Shown here piece after piece: positions 43,773-54,759 of a DNA stretch of 64,000 nucleotides; position 1 is the stretch's first letter, and every line of letters starts with the position of its first letter. Under the pieces are notes generated by a model. That model was not told the origin of the DNA. It worked only from the letters and a program-made list of their open reading frames with translations, and did not search any database. The DNA lies in contig OX328126.1 of NCBI GenBank assembly GCA_946811695.1, positions 88,085,785 through 88,149,784 on the forward strand, given 5' to 3'. The position numbers and the translations under genes are program-made. The stretch comes from Gonocerus acuteangulatus. Taxonomy: Eukaryota; Arthropoda; Insecta; Hemiptera; Coreidae.

Positions 43773-44565
43773 TAGAGCCCGGAAGCAAAATGCCTTTTTT
43801 ATCTGAATGGATATATTGAAGAATCAGATAGAAATAAATATGTTTTCGTGCATTTAGGAAGTGTAGAGACAATTTTTATTTTGCCTTTTTTGCCTATTTT
43901 GGCTTCCATTGCCTTTTTTTGCCTTTTTTGGTCGTTATGGAATTTTTTTCTGCGAATTAAACATTTTAAAAAGCACGTAATGAATTTCCGTTCATCTAAG
44001 ACAAAAAAGGTTGCCCAAATTAAATTACATATTGCCATCAGAAATATCTATTCGAAAGCTTATTTTCCCAACCCATAGATTTAACCTCTGTAAATAACTG
44101 AACCTTCCTTAGTAGAAGGAATGCACAAGCATAATGAATAGCAGGAAAGAGAGAGAGGATGAGAGAAGTACGTCTCCTTCCTCACACCCCTTTTGCTGTG
44201 ACAATTCGTAATTACCTGGTATTACGGATTTAGAAATGATAGATAATGCAGAAGAAGTTTTTCCATGATGAAAACAATTTTTTTCTGAGAAGGTCTATGA
44301 CAGTTGATACTTTGAAAAAGCATCTTGTTGTTGATTGCAACAAGGGAAAGTAAGAGTAATTACACTATTTCTGTGATAAATTGGCAATAAAGAAATGAAT
44401 GAGTATTTAAAATACATATTTTCATTAATAATGAGTGAGACTCCTCTTTGCCTTCACTCCTAAACAATGCCTATTTTAATTACAGTACTGCCTATTTTCA
44501 GTATTTCAAGTGCCTTTTTGCCTGCCTATTTTTACCATAAATAAATGCCTAACTTCCGGGCTCTA
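43773..44565. mobile_element. hAT element with subterminal GCCTWTTTT repeats
   Basis: Ends TAGAGCCCGGAAG and CTTCCGGGCTCTA, with a perfect 8-bp TSD GTAATAAC at 43765-43772 and 44566-44573. Both subterminal regions are crowded with TGCCTTTTTT / TGCCTATTTT words (six or so near 43790-43935, five near 44465-44550), as expected for hAT transposase binding sites. The interior frames are hydrophobic or basic fragments without a transposase motif, so it is non-autonomous. Confidence 0.92.
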
Positions 44566-44699
44566 GTAATAACTGTTTAATAATAAGAACAGATTTGTAA
44601 TTGTAATGTAATCATCGAGCGAATCATTTGAGTTATGAGGCTGGAACAATAAATTTAAAAATAAATAAAAGTTCTTATAAAAAAAAATATTTACACCAA

Positions 44700-44786
44700 T
44701 AAAAATTAAAAACACATGAAACTAACTAGTTTTAGCGAATTTCCTCTTAGATTTACATTATGAAGCAATCCGGAAGTGCCAACTAG

Positions 44787-44822
<36 letters not shown>

Positions 44823-45480
44823 TTAGGTGCATCTATTTATTTATTGATTTTAAGGGCTTCGCTTCTGAAGCTATGAGCCCCAATAGAGTTACATTAGTTA
44901 TTTATTAAATACATCTGCTTCGCAAGTATAGGTATTAGCAGGTAACGAAGTGGGTGACATCCACTGAGTTTGAACCAAGTTATTAAATAGTGTCCAAAAA
45001 CAATTCCTTACGCTGAATCCGTTGTTTATGTATGTAAAAGTTTAAAGTATTTCTAACCAAAATGGAATAAATAAACTGCAATATGAAATAAAAGAAAAAA
45101 GAATTGTACTAGTTTTTGTGTTATTTATTTTGCTATCCATCCCCGCGGAATCTATTTTGATATATTCCCTGGGGATACTCCACAATCATATATACGGGAG
45201 CTAACCAGCTGCTTAGCAATCTTTCGAAAATCATTTCAACAAATTCGGTCAAACTTGTCATTATAATTCTTTACATTTAAAATTTTATCAAAGTTCGTTT
45301 AATATTAAAATTACTTATTTAAATCATATCTTCAAAATTTCTTTTTCCAAATTAATACAATAACCTTTTTAACCAACTGAAATGAATTTTCGAAAGATTA
45401 ATAAGTACGCTGCATCAACTACTACTACGTTGTTGATCTACTACTAAGCTATCTATAGCTTAGTAGGTGCATCTACTACT
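44700..45480 (-). repeat. T-run with possible retroelement 3' end
   Basis: A ~32-nt T-run at 44790-44821 is followed by GTTAGGTGCATCTATTTATT and GGGCTTCGCTTCTGAAGC. Read on the minus strand this looks like a 3' UTR ending in poly(A). Upstream coding sequence is not recognisable. A SINE-tail-like GGTGCATCTACTACTAAGGT lies near 45463. Otherwise nothing. Confidence 0.35.
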
Positions 45481-45814
45481 AAGGTCATTAGCACCATACA
45501 ATAGTTATTTTCATCACTAGTACCAAAAGTGGTTGTTTTCGGTGCGCGGTCGAGTTTAACGCGCGAGGCGTAGCCGAGACCAAGCACCGAAAACACACTT
45601 TTGGTACGTGTTATGTATAATACTTTTCATTATACTGCTCATACTTGAGTACATTAAAACCCTTTAATATTTCATTAATAACTTAAAGATTCAGTAAAAT
45701 AAATTAAATTGACACCTTTTTTTTATTCGAAAAAAAAAACATCTGTTTATTAACCTATAATAGAAGAAAAGTACTTAATATACATTTACATTAATATTGA
45801 TAGTACAATTCTGA

Positions 45815-45892
45815 TTAAGCACGGGATTTAGGTGGAAGTAGTTCGTTTAAAGCTTCTTGGGCTTCTTCTGAAACATCTTCTGGTATATCCAT
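45815..45892 (-). pseudogene. ORF start resembling insect Crypton-type recombinase
   Basis: Minus strand ATG at 45892, 25 codons, stop TAA at 45817-45815: MDIPEDVSEEAQEALNELLP then PKSRA. A proline-rich opening followed by EEAxEALxxLLPxKSR recalls the N-terminus of Crypton-like tyrosine recombinase ORFs scattered in insect genomes. Everything downstream (SAM-like and catalytic domains) is missing. Codon structure is good for so short a stretch, but recognition is from memory and weak. Confidence 0.35.
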
Positions 45893-46022
45893 GTTGTATT
45901 GCACTTTAAACACACTACTTATTATAAGTAAACAAATATTAGAATGAATCACAGTATCTAAAAGTAACCTCCTTCAAACACATGTTTATTAGTAGCAGGG
46001 AAGGTTAGCGCACCAAAAAGAT

Positions 46023-46044
46023 TTTTCGGGCCTAGGCCCGAAAA
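46023..46044. repeat. Perfect 22-bp palindrome
   Basis: TTTTCGGGCCT followed by AGGCCCGAAAA, with no spacer. Confidence 0.95.
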
Positions 46045-46513
46045 GTACAATTTTACGGACTCAAACCGAGCATTGAAACCACATGTTTTTTTATGCAGTA
46101 TAATGAAAAATTGTTTTATTTACCAACTAGACACACAAACAAATATCATTTTTATTTTGGACCAAAACAAGTAGTTTTTTACACAAATGGAAAATAAAGA
46201 AATAGTTATTTACAAAAACAAAAATATATATATATATATATATAAAAGAATTAAAATAAAATGAATTTACCAACTAGGAAATTTCTCTAATTACACTAAG
46301 GTAAGAACCGATCTCCTGCAAGTGAGACTTTTATTTACATAATTGAACGGAAGCATATTTTCATTTAAAAAAGAATATATTTTTTAGGGACTAAAATAAT
46401 TGAAAACAAAATTATTATTCTTGAAATTATGATAATGCTAACGCCAAATGTAGTCGTACATAAGTGGGAAATGGCTTTTAAGTATATACTAATATTTTTA
46501 CTTATAATAAATA

Positions 46514-46514
46514 T

Positions 46515-46567
<53 letters not shown>
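46514..46567. repeat. (AT)n flanking a TIR element
   Basis: The AT run ends at the GGGG of the element at 46568. A second AT run (48081-48150) begins at its other end, so the element inserted into an AT microsatellite. Confidence 0.9.
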
Positions 46568-46570
<3 letters not shown>

Positions 46571-48077
46571 GAAGGTGTTGTACATTTGACCACTTTGCAA
46601 AATTGAATTTATTTTGGCTTGAATATTAAAGCTAAATTCATTTTTATTATTTCATTGTAATTAGTATTCTATTGATTATCATATATAATTTTTTCAAGGT
46701 TCTAGCTTTACATTTAGTATTTTTTATTAATTTTGTAAAAAATAATCGTTCAGTGGTCAAAGGTACAACATGTAGTTGTACCTTTGACCATGGGGTGTTG
46801 TACCTCTGACCACGTAAAAACAACACAACAGTGTAGAAAAAACTGTTATTCAGTAATATTGTAATTAATTGTAAGTTTAATAAATACAGGACAAGGATGT
46901 AAGCATAATAAAAAAGCTATTATTGATATTATGTTATGCTTAATATGCTGAAAAATCCAGTCCAATCGATAAACGTTTTAACTGTCAAGCAGATCCACTA
47001 GCAATAGTAGGGTATGGAAGTTTAGCCACAATGTCTTCAACATCAATATCATACAAATTTTCATCTTATCTCGTAAACTTGTCACTTAAAGTTTGTTTTT
47101 TTAAATATTGGGTCTTAAACATTGGACATTTAATACCACAGATATCTTACTAAATATGTAATAGTCTTTTTACTTTTATTTTTAAAAAGGAAAAAATTTC
47201 CTTATTAATTTAAAAAAACTTTCTCCTCAAGAAATTTCAGTGCCAGTATCAGAATCTGAACTGTCATTAGAATAATTTTCTTTTTATTTACCACTTTTTT
47301 TTTTTAAGGGGTTTATTTGTATGTGGTGACTTACGTTTAGGGTGGTGTTTCGTTTTTTTTCCACCTTCAATAATTAGCTTTTCACGAATATCTGTCAGGA
47401 TACGAGGCCGTTCCCTACTTGACATTTTCCTTGCATTAGATTTTCGATGAGGCATTACAACTTCAAGTGGAACGATAAGGGGCGATAGGTTCGAACTGCT
47501 ACACTGAGGATTGATAAAGTCAGTTTGAACTAATTCATTTATTATTTTTTAAATTCATTGAATAATTGAAGCAACCAATATTAAGTATTTTTTTAAAAAA
47601 ATATGTGGCAGAAGAACATAAAAATTGAATTATGAAAAAATTACTGAGGTGTGTTGTTGTACCTTTGACCTGGTCAAAGGAACAACACTTAGTCGTGGTC
47701 AGAGGTACAACGCCCTGGTAGTGAAATTTAAAAAGCATGCTAAAAATTTTAGGGTTAAGATAAATCAATTTCGGAAGCTACACCATGTTTCTTATTGTAA
47801 TAGCTACTTTGTCAAATGATTTCCTTCTAAAAAGACTTAATACAAAAAAATATTATGAGGCAAAACGTCATCACTAAATAACTTACATTTTTATGGTAGA
47901 AATGGATAAGTATTTTTTACAAGAATCCTCTTTGACTTGAATAATTCAAAGTAGGTTACACAAGCCCTTTAGTGAAGGAGCTAAACACTAATTACACCAA
48001 AATTTCTAAAATGTTGCTACGTGCCGCCACAGCCTCGGTGGTCAAAGGTACAAGACGGTCAGAGGTACAACACCTTC

Positions 48078-48080
<3 letters not shown>
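46568..48080. mobile_element. TIR element, GGGGAAGGTGTTGTAC ends, TA target
   Basis: Left GGGGAAGGTGTTGTACATTT, GACC (46568-46591) and right complement (48057-48080) match at 22 of 24 positions, flanked by TA. The core of the end (GTTGTACCTYTGACC) recurs several more times in both orientations at 46755-46820, 47652-47712 and 48041-48056. On the minus strand near 47455-47250 there are coding-like fragments (MPHRKSNARKMSSRERPRIL; SNDSSDSDTGTEIS) like the basic and acidic tail of pogo-type transposases, with stops between. A decayed Tc1/mariner/pogo-superfamily element is the best guess. Confidence 0.7.
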
Positions 48081-48136
<56 letters not shown>

Positions 48137-48514
48137 CATATATATATAATGTTTATGTATATATATTGTTTGCGGTTACAGGCGGAGAGGCAGAGGGTGG
48201 ACTTGAGCTGGTTGGAGTTGCCCTGATGCAAAACTCGAGCGGTGTTTCACTAACGCAGGGCCTCCATCCCCTCACACCCGCCCTTTATTTACAGGGTAAG
48301 TAAATAACATAACATAAAATTTATTTACAGGGTACATAATAATATATGATATATATATAGCATATTAATTAATATTTATAATTTTAATTTATCGTATAAT
48401 ATATAGTTATTCGAAACTGCAATATGAATTCTAAATTCTATAGTTCATCAAAATATGCGTGTATTTATTGTTGTTGAAATATAGTAACAATGTTCAAAAG
48501 ATCAATTAAAGAAT

Positions 48515-50255
48515 CAGTGTTGGGCAAAAATCATTCATAATAACGAATAAGGAATAAATCTGTTATTACATTCTGAATAATGAACACTATTCCATTCATT
48601 AATCAGGCAATTCAATGAATAACGGAACGTTTCTAACTGTTTTCATTATTGAGTAAGGAATAAATCTGTTATTACATTCTGAATAATGAACACTTTTCCA
48701 TTCATTAATCAGGCAATTCAATGAATAACGGAACGTTTCTAACTGTTTTCATTATTGAATAAGGAATAAATCTGTTATTACATTCTGAATAATGAACACT
48801 TTTCCATACATTATTCAGGCATTTCAATGAATAACGGAACGTTTCTAACTGTTTTCATTATTGAATAAGGAATAAATCTGTTATTACATTCTGAATAATG
48901 AACACTTTTCCATACATTATTCAGGCAATTCAATGAATAACGGAACGTTTCTAACTGTTTTCATTATTGAATAAGGAATAAATCTGTTATTACATTCTGA
49001 ATAATGAACACTTTTCCATACATTATTCAGGCAATTCAATGAATAACGGAACGTTTCTAACTGTTTTCATTATTGAATAAGGAATAAATCTGTTATTACA
49101 TTCTGAATAATGAACACTTTTCCATACATTATTCAGGCAATTCAATGAATAACGGAACGTTTCTAACTGTTTTCATTATTGAATAAGGAATAAATCTGTA
49201 ATTACATTCTGAATAATGAACACTTTTCCATACATTATTCAGGCAATTCAATGAATAACGGAACGTTTCTAACTGTTTTCATTATTGAATAAGGAATAAA
49301 TCTGTTATTACATTCTGAATAATGAACACTTTTCCATACATTATTCAGGCAATTCAATGAATAACGGAACTTTTCTAACTGTTTTCATTATTGAATAAGG
49401 AATAAATCTGTTATTACATTCTGAATAATGAACACTTTTCCATACATTATTCAGGCAATTCAATGAATAACGGAACGTTTCTAACTGCTTTCATTATTGA
49501 ATAAGGAATAAATCTGTTATTACATTCTGAATAATGAACACTTTTCCATACATTATTCAGGCAATTCAATGAATAACGGAACTTTTCTAACTGTTTTCAT
49601 TATTGAATAAGGAATAAATCTTTTATTACATTCTGAATAATGAACACTTTTCCATACATTATTCAGGCAATTCAATGAATAACGGAACGTTTCTAACTGT
49701 TTTCATTATTGAATAAAAATGATTTATTTAAATGAAAATTGTAATCGAATAAAAACAGAGTTGGGGCAAAATTAATTGCTGAGGCCGAAAGCTACCCAGA
49801 TTGATACGGCCGTGTAGTGGCTCAGAAATAATTATTAGAGAACGGAAATACGCATAAAGTGAACGAGATTCACCGGAAATGACACAGGAATGAATATAGT
49901 GACTCTAAAGTAATTATGATAAACATGACGTAAGCCGGAAGTGGACCGGAAGTACCCTAAACGACACAGATCCTCCCGGAAGTGATCCAGGGACGAATAT
50001 AGAGAGACAAAAGGAATTATGGCAGACAGGAAGTGGAACGGAAGTGAACTTTGAGGTGGGATGTTCGGGATAATGAATGAAAAATGAAAAATAATGGATT
50101 ATTCATGATGAATGAATTACTGGATCAATGAATAAATTTGTATTCAATAAATATTATTCATAGAATAAAAACATCAGTGGAATAACTTAATCAATGAATT
50201 AATATTTATTCAATTAACCTTTATTTGAAAGGTTATTGAATAATGCTCAACACTG
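48515..50255. mobile_element. hAT-like element carrying a tandem array
   Basis: Left end CAGTGTTGGGCAAAAATCAT; right end, inverted, CAGTGTTGAGCATTATTCAA. Flanking octamers TAAAGAAT (48507-48514) and ATAAAAAT (50256-50263) agree only partly, so the TSD is decayed or the match is weak. The ends match the hAT MITE at 10087. The interior has eleven 106-bp repeats and, at 49760-50045, an unrelated GGAAGTG-rich stretch. No transposase. Confidence 0.75.
48545..49716 (+). repeat. Eleven 106-bp tandem repeats
   Basis: The anchor GGAATAAATCTG recurs at 48551, 48657, 48763 and so on every 106 bp to 49611. Units 1-2 differ from the rest (CATTCATTAATCAGG instead of CATACATTATTCAGG), so the array grew at its right side. 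The unit is made of the same ATTCATTATTGAATAA words as the element's ends. Confidence 0.97.
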
Positions 50256-50757
50256 ATAAAAATACAAAAGAAACGCAAACGAATATATAAACAAAAAATA
50301 TGAATTCAATCAAATATAAAAGCGAATAAATCAAAAAAGTAAAATAATAAAATAAATTATATAAGAGAATATTTAATCATTAGACGAGGCTTTCGTTGAT
50401 TTGAGCCTCGAGGTTATATGGAGCTAAGGTTAGCAACCTGAATGGATCTCTGAGAGTCACGCAAGTCCGAGAACCAACTCGAAAGAACCGGATCTTATCG
50501 TACATGAGAACTATTCGATGGCTTTATTAATAGATTAGAACTCCGTTCCGTAATTAGCTTGGATAATTTGCAAAATACAATCGGACAGAATTTAGTATGT
50601 ATTGAAGTAGCTTATCTTTATGTTAAATCCAACGTTAATGTTTGTAGTTACATGTGTAGAACTTGATGTCCACATATTCAAACATCAATAAAAAACGTGA
50701 AAATATACATCAAAATAGGCTTATAACCAAAAGGTAAAATACAACAATTCCAGTTCC

Positions 50758-51528
50758 TCCAGGAGCTTGCAGAGAGTTCACCAGAAAGAAAGAAATTTAA
50801 CTGGTTCCTACAAGTAGATGAAATTATTCATTCATTCATTTATTCATTCGAAACTGGAGCTATTACTTACTGACATCTCAAATTCACCGGCAAGAAGAAA
50901 GGAAATTAAAAGGTTAATGGCGAAATATAAAACTTTCTTATTGGACCAAGATAAAAATAGCGTCACTTTGTCTTCGTTTTGTCCCATGTATAGACTTATT
51001 CTTAATCCAAACCACGAAACACCTGCTTACCTAAATATGAACCTCCCATTTCCATTTTATAGAGTAATAGCCCAAATTAGAACAATTAATAAAAATATGA
51101 TAAAACTAAACTACAAAAAAACTACAATATCCATAAACCCCAATGAAATCTGTCCCATCTGCTCAGTTAGAGGATATTTATCATTTACTAGTAACATGCC
51201 CAATCTATAATCCATACAGAACCTCCTGTCTTACAGACATTATAAACACCTCACCCGAAAACCTGTTTATTTTCCTCAAAGATTTGAATGAGTATCAAGC
51301 TCGAAAAGTATACTATTATACAATAGCGTCCCTGAACCTTCGAACATTTGCTCTAGAATATTGATAATGTAAGATATTTTAGGCTCTAAGTATAGCATTT
51401 CTTATTGTTATTAATTATTATTGATTTACTATTCATTTCTGTTATGTGTTAATTGTATTAATTTGTTAAATAATAAGCACACACCCCTTTGTATGGGGCC
51501 ATGCCCTAAAAGCAAAGTATGTAAATAA
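50758..51528 (+). mobile_element. 5'-truncated LINE with TSD
   Basis: The TSD ATTCCAGTTCC lies at 50747-50757 and 51529-51539. The element ends with a 3' UTR (GTATGGGGCCATGCCCTAAA) and a short GTAAATAA tail. No RT domain is left. Confidence 0.9.
50765..51364 (+). pseudogene. LINE ORF2 C-terminus with frameshifts
   Basis: Three pieces of one reading path: QELAESSPERKKFNWFLQVD (50765 on), then, after a shift in the ATTCATTCATT tract near 50830, LLLTDISNSPARRKEIKRLM to FYRVIAQIRTINKN and CPIC, then, after a shift near 51170, EDIYHLLVTCPIYNPYR to the stop at 51362-51364. CPIC...EDIYHLLVTC is the CCHC motif found at the C-terminus of many LINE ORF2 proteins. No RNase H is visible. Non-functional. 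Confidence 0.82.
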
Positions 51529-51639
51529 ATTCCAGTTCCATTAAAGTACCTTATATTTTCACTCTTCCGGTAAAATATTGTTCGAGTTATTATTGTATTA
51601 TGTGTTATTATTTTTACTGTCCTTACAGTTTACTACAGC

Positions 51640-51734
51640 TTCCTTTTAGCGCGGTTACTCCCTATCTCCATAGGGAGAACCCGCTTATGAGGTTTCAGAC
51701 CCTATAGATCACGAAAATATAGGTGGCCCAAATT

Positions 51735-51797
<63 letters not shown>

Positions 51798-51965
51798 GCT
51801 TGTCTGTTCGCGCTCTAGCAAGCTCAAAAATGGTCCGATTTTAACGAAATTTGGTACAAAAATCTGTCGTCTAATTTGAAAGGTCAAGTTCGTTAAACAG
51901 CAGAATCCGCCTACTAGAAGATAGTGTTTGGGGCGAAATTCGCGCAAAACAAATCGTAACGCTTA
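51640..51965 (+). repeat. Diverged CTGTT/CGAAATTTGGT repeat
   Basis: TTTTAGCGCGGTTACTCCCT, an (AT)n run, then TGCTTGTCTGTTCGCGCTCT, CCGATTTTAACGAAATTTGG and AAGTTCGTTAAACAGCAGAA: the same order of boxes as in the repeat at 3573, but strongly diverged. Confidence 0.6.
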
Positions 51966-53092
51966 CGTTTTTGAGTTTATATGCTTGCAGGTACTTGTTT
52001 TATAGGTTTCTTAACATAAGAAAACGAATGAAACTATTTATAAGGCGATATCTGTAACCGTTCCTGAGAAAACTGGAATCAAATTTTTTGTAAGTCATTA
52101 TAACTTGGAAATTAATCCCAACTGAGATGTTTAAATTTTGGTTATATTTGGAGTTAAGGAAGTATGCGAAAAAGTTTTTTCGGATCTTCATACATTTTTC
52201 GTAAATATCTCGATAACGGTTGGCAAATCGTGCTAAGTGGAAGGTGACCATTCGAATGTTTACTAAATTCTTTACAAAAAAGGTTCTGAAGCAATATTCG
52301 ATGGGGCAACATCAATCAGAGGTATAAGCGCTTAAAACTTAAAAAGTGTTTGTTTTGTGGTTTTGAAAAGGTTTTTCTCTTTGTTTATCTCACTTTTTAA
52401 TTGGTTGTTTCTTGTTTTAAATTTCATTTATCAGTAAAATTAGTATAGTAGTAAAATAAGCTAAGAAACGGTGAAAGGTATTGTTAATAAGTTTGGAGTG
52501 GCTGTGGTAATCATGATGGCAGTGGCTAATCATGATGACGTATGCATAGTTTGTTTTGAATTCTCCTGTCTATATAACCTTCCTCATAGCCTCCAACTGA
52601 AGTTATCGTTATTTCTTATTTTATATAAAGATTTAACCCAGAACAGAATGGAATTTTATTCGCCATGAAGCACATATTTACAGTTTATTATAACAGTAAT
52701 ACGAATTTGCTAGTAAAACAAGATACTTAAAATTGTCATAGAATTTTTGGTTGTTAAGAATAGAGCCTTCTCAGCAGTAGTCGAAGAGTAAGTACGTTTT
52801 CAGTATATAATTGTATTGACTTATTCAGATTAGGAATTATCCGCTTCTGTGTAAGTTGGCTACTGTCAATTTCCTGTGATTTGTGATGCTAATCTTTTCC
52901 ATTTCTTCGAGATGTACGTAACCGCGCTAAGATGGCGCAGTTCCTGCGAGTCGGACTTTTTAGTGTACAATCTTCAATTTTAAAATTAGTTCATTTTACC
53001 CTTACTGTAAATTATTCTTCGGAATATTACTGTTGCTTATAAAGTATGCTATTATCACCCCTAGAGCATATTCTAATTGACGTTATACAATA
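51966..53092. other. Unassigned; one family-end motif
   Basis: GCGCAGTTCCTGCGAGTCGG then ACTTTTTAG near 52934-52962 is the end motif of the 6802 repeat. Nothing else recognised. Confidence 0.4.
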
Positions 53093-53300
53093 CTAGCTGC
53101 CCGGGACTTTGACCGCTTGAAATAGTGACTTTGGGCAGCTTTTTTTGATATATCTTTTGGTATATTTTGGATTATAAACACCGTCGTTTGAGTAATTAAA
53201 AAACACTACTTTACAGTAAGATATTAGACGTATAGCCATCGGGGATCAAGCATACAGGCTGCTAGGATTCCTAGAAAGTGTCAGAGCCACACAAAGCTAA
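53093..53300 (-). mobile_element. Helitron-like 3' end, minus strand
   Basis: On the minus strand it ends AAGTCCCGGGCAGCTAG next to T, as for the end at 14786, but with a poor terminal hairpin. The motif AATCGGATTAGCCGTTTCTG near 54468 may be its other side, in which case the palindromic element at 53435 is nested in it. Extent uncertain. Confidence 0.45.
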
Positions 53301-53543
53301 CTTTGTGAAAAACAGCTAATTCTTAGATTCACACACAAAACTCTTAGGCTATCAAGAAAATGAATGCCTAACTAAATGCACCCTAAAACCCTAATTTAAA
53401 ACAAAAATGAATGAAATATGTAATAAATACTTTTATGATGATTAGATAGTTAGCCGTCGAGGTGATAAGTAAAGATGGAATGGTTGGGATTCGGCTAAAG
53501 AAACCTCAATAGGATTTTTGTTTTAAAAAAAATCTATATTTCG

Positions 53544-53577
53544 GACGTTTCGGCTACTCATTGGTAGCCTTCGTCAG
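53544..53577 (-). ncRNA. Hammerhead-like motif, left arm of palindrome
   Basis: Minus strand: CTGACGA, A, GGCTACCAATGAGTAGCC (6-bp stem II, loop CAATGA), GAAAC, GTC. Identical to the motif in the other arm. Confidence 0.55.
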
Positions 53578-54077
53578 CTAAAATGACAAAAAAGAAATTA
53601 ATACAGAAACAAACAAGAAAAATTTATAATTGTGATAGGTAACAGAACTATAGATACAATTTAACTTATAACAGAACATATCGACTTAAATTCTAAGAAT
53701 GAGTACAATGAAAAAGGAAATAGGTACAGTAATTGATTTTAATAGTAATTAGTAACATTAATTAATTTTACAATTAATTATGGCATTTCCATTGGTATGT
53801 AGTATCTTATTTCTTTGTAAAATTAATTAATGTTACTATTAGCTACTATATTTGTCATTGGTATATAGTTTTCTTATTTCTTTGTAAAATCAATTAATGT
53901 TACTAATTACTATTAAAATCAATTACTGTACCTATTTTCTTTTTCATTCTACTCATTCTAAGAATTTAAGACGATATGTTCTGTTATAAGTTAAATTGTA
54001 TCTATAGTTCTGTTACCTATCACAATTATAAATTTTTCTTGTTTGTTTCTGTATTAATTTCTTTTTTGTCATTTTAG

Positions 54078-54111
54078 CTGACGAAGGCTACCAATGAGTA
54101 GCCGAAACGTC
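54078..54111 (+). ncRNA. Hammerhead-like motif, right arm of palindrome
   Basis: Plus strand: CTGACGA, A, a perfect 6-bp stem II (GGCTAC/GTAGCC), GAAAC, GTC. The flanks TTTTAG and CGAAAT can form a stem I with one mismatch. Stem III would be A-U plus C-G with no loop. Confidence 0.55.
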
Positions 54112-54189
54112 CGAAATATAGATTTTTTTAAAACAAAAATCATATTGAGGTTTATTTAGCCGAATCCCAACCATTCCATCTTTACTTAA

Positions 54190-54755
54190 TAAATACTTTT
54201 GTTTTACATTAATATTAACTCCGTAATATGAACTAACAACGTAATCTAACAAAATATACTAAGAAAATGTAGAAAGAACTTAACTAAAATGAATATTGTA
54301 AAATTGCAAAGAGCCCGTTTTATCGAATGCAGCTATGGTGTAACAGCTGCGTCTCCGCGTTATACGTGCGTTCGCTGCGAATTAAATGTTATCGGCCACA
54401 ACCTACAAACGACGACGTGGTTCTTTATATAAGCTTACCACAATACATTAGTGAAAAGCGCACCTAAATCGGATTAGCCGTTTCTGAAATTATTTTGCAC
54501 AGATAAAAAGAAAACAATTCTAACAGTCATTGTTTTGGGTACTGTCGCGTTGAAAAAGGCTCCCAATAATATTTTTCCTCCTACATCTTTCATTTACAGA
54601 CAGCGAACCTTTAAATGTTTATTATACGTATAGATTATTGCTGGTTTAGTGTTGTTATTGTTTATTTCTGTTATATATTATTTTTGAAATGGCTTCCATT
54701 CTATTGTCTTATTTCCACTTATAGAATAGCATTAAAGACTTCCTTATTGTCATCT
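54190..54755. other. Unassigned; Helitron-like box
   Basis: Contains ACCTAAATCGGATTAGCCGT, a box common in insect Helitron-like repeats, and GTCGCGTTGAAAAAGGC. The 65-codon frame at 54615 runs into the satellite and is not a gene. Confidence 0.45.
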
Positions 54756-54759
54756 CCAT

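Larger units (their letters stand above)
45520..46110. mobile_element. Palindrome-rich element, possibly Crypton-derived
   Basis: It contains a hairpin (TACCAAAAGTGGTTGTTTTC at 45523 against GAAAACACACTTTTGGTA near 45588) around a GC-rich loop (AACGCGCGAGGCGTAGCCGA), a 22-bp palindrome at 46023-46044, inverted CATTATACTGC words at 45632 and 46098, and a small coding remnant. Boundaries are approximate and no TSD was found. Confidence 0.4.
53435..54186. mobile_element. Palindromic element with two hammerhead-like motifs
   Basis: 306-bp near-perfect inverted arms (53467-53772 and 53883-54188) around a ~110-bp centre. Both arms carry a hammerhead-like motif near the outer end, facing outward. 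TAATAAATACTTTT, 14 bp, flanks the unit at 53421-53434 and 54187-54200 and may be the TSD, overlapping the arm by 2 bp. The element has about 32 extra bp on its left side. No coding sequence. Layout fits a non-autonomous Penelope-like or retrozyme-like insertion with inverted terminal units. Confidence 0.75.

Noticed and set aside
43799..44078. Two opposing 76-79 codon frames inside the hAT element
   Set aside because: Neither has hAT dimerisation (hATC) or zinc-finger BED motifs; probably chance.
47972..48231. Frames on both strands across the (TA)n run
   Set aside because: They consist of alternating IY residues from the microsatellite.
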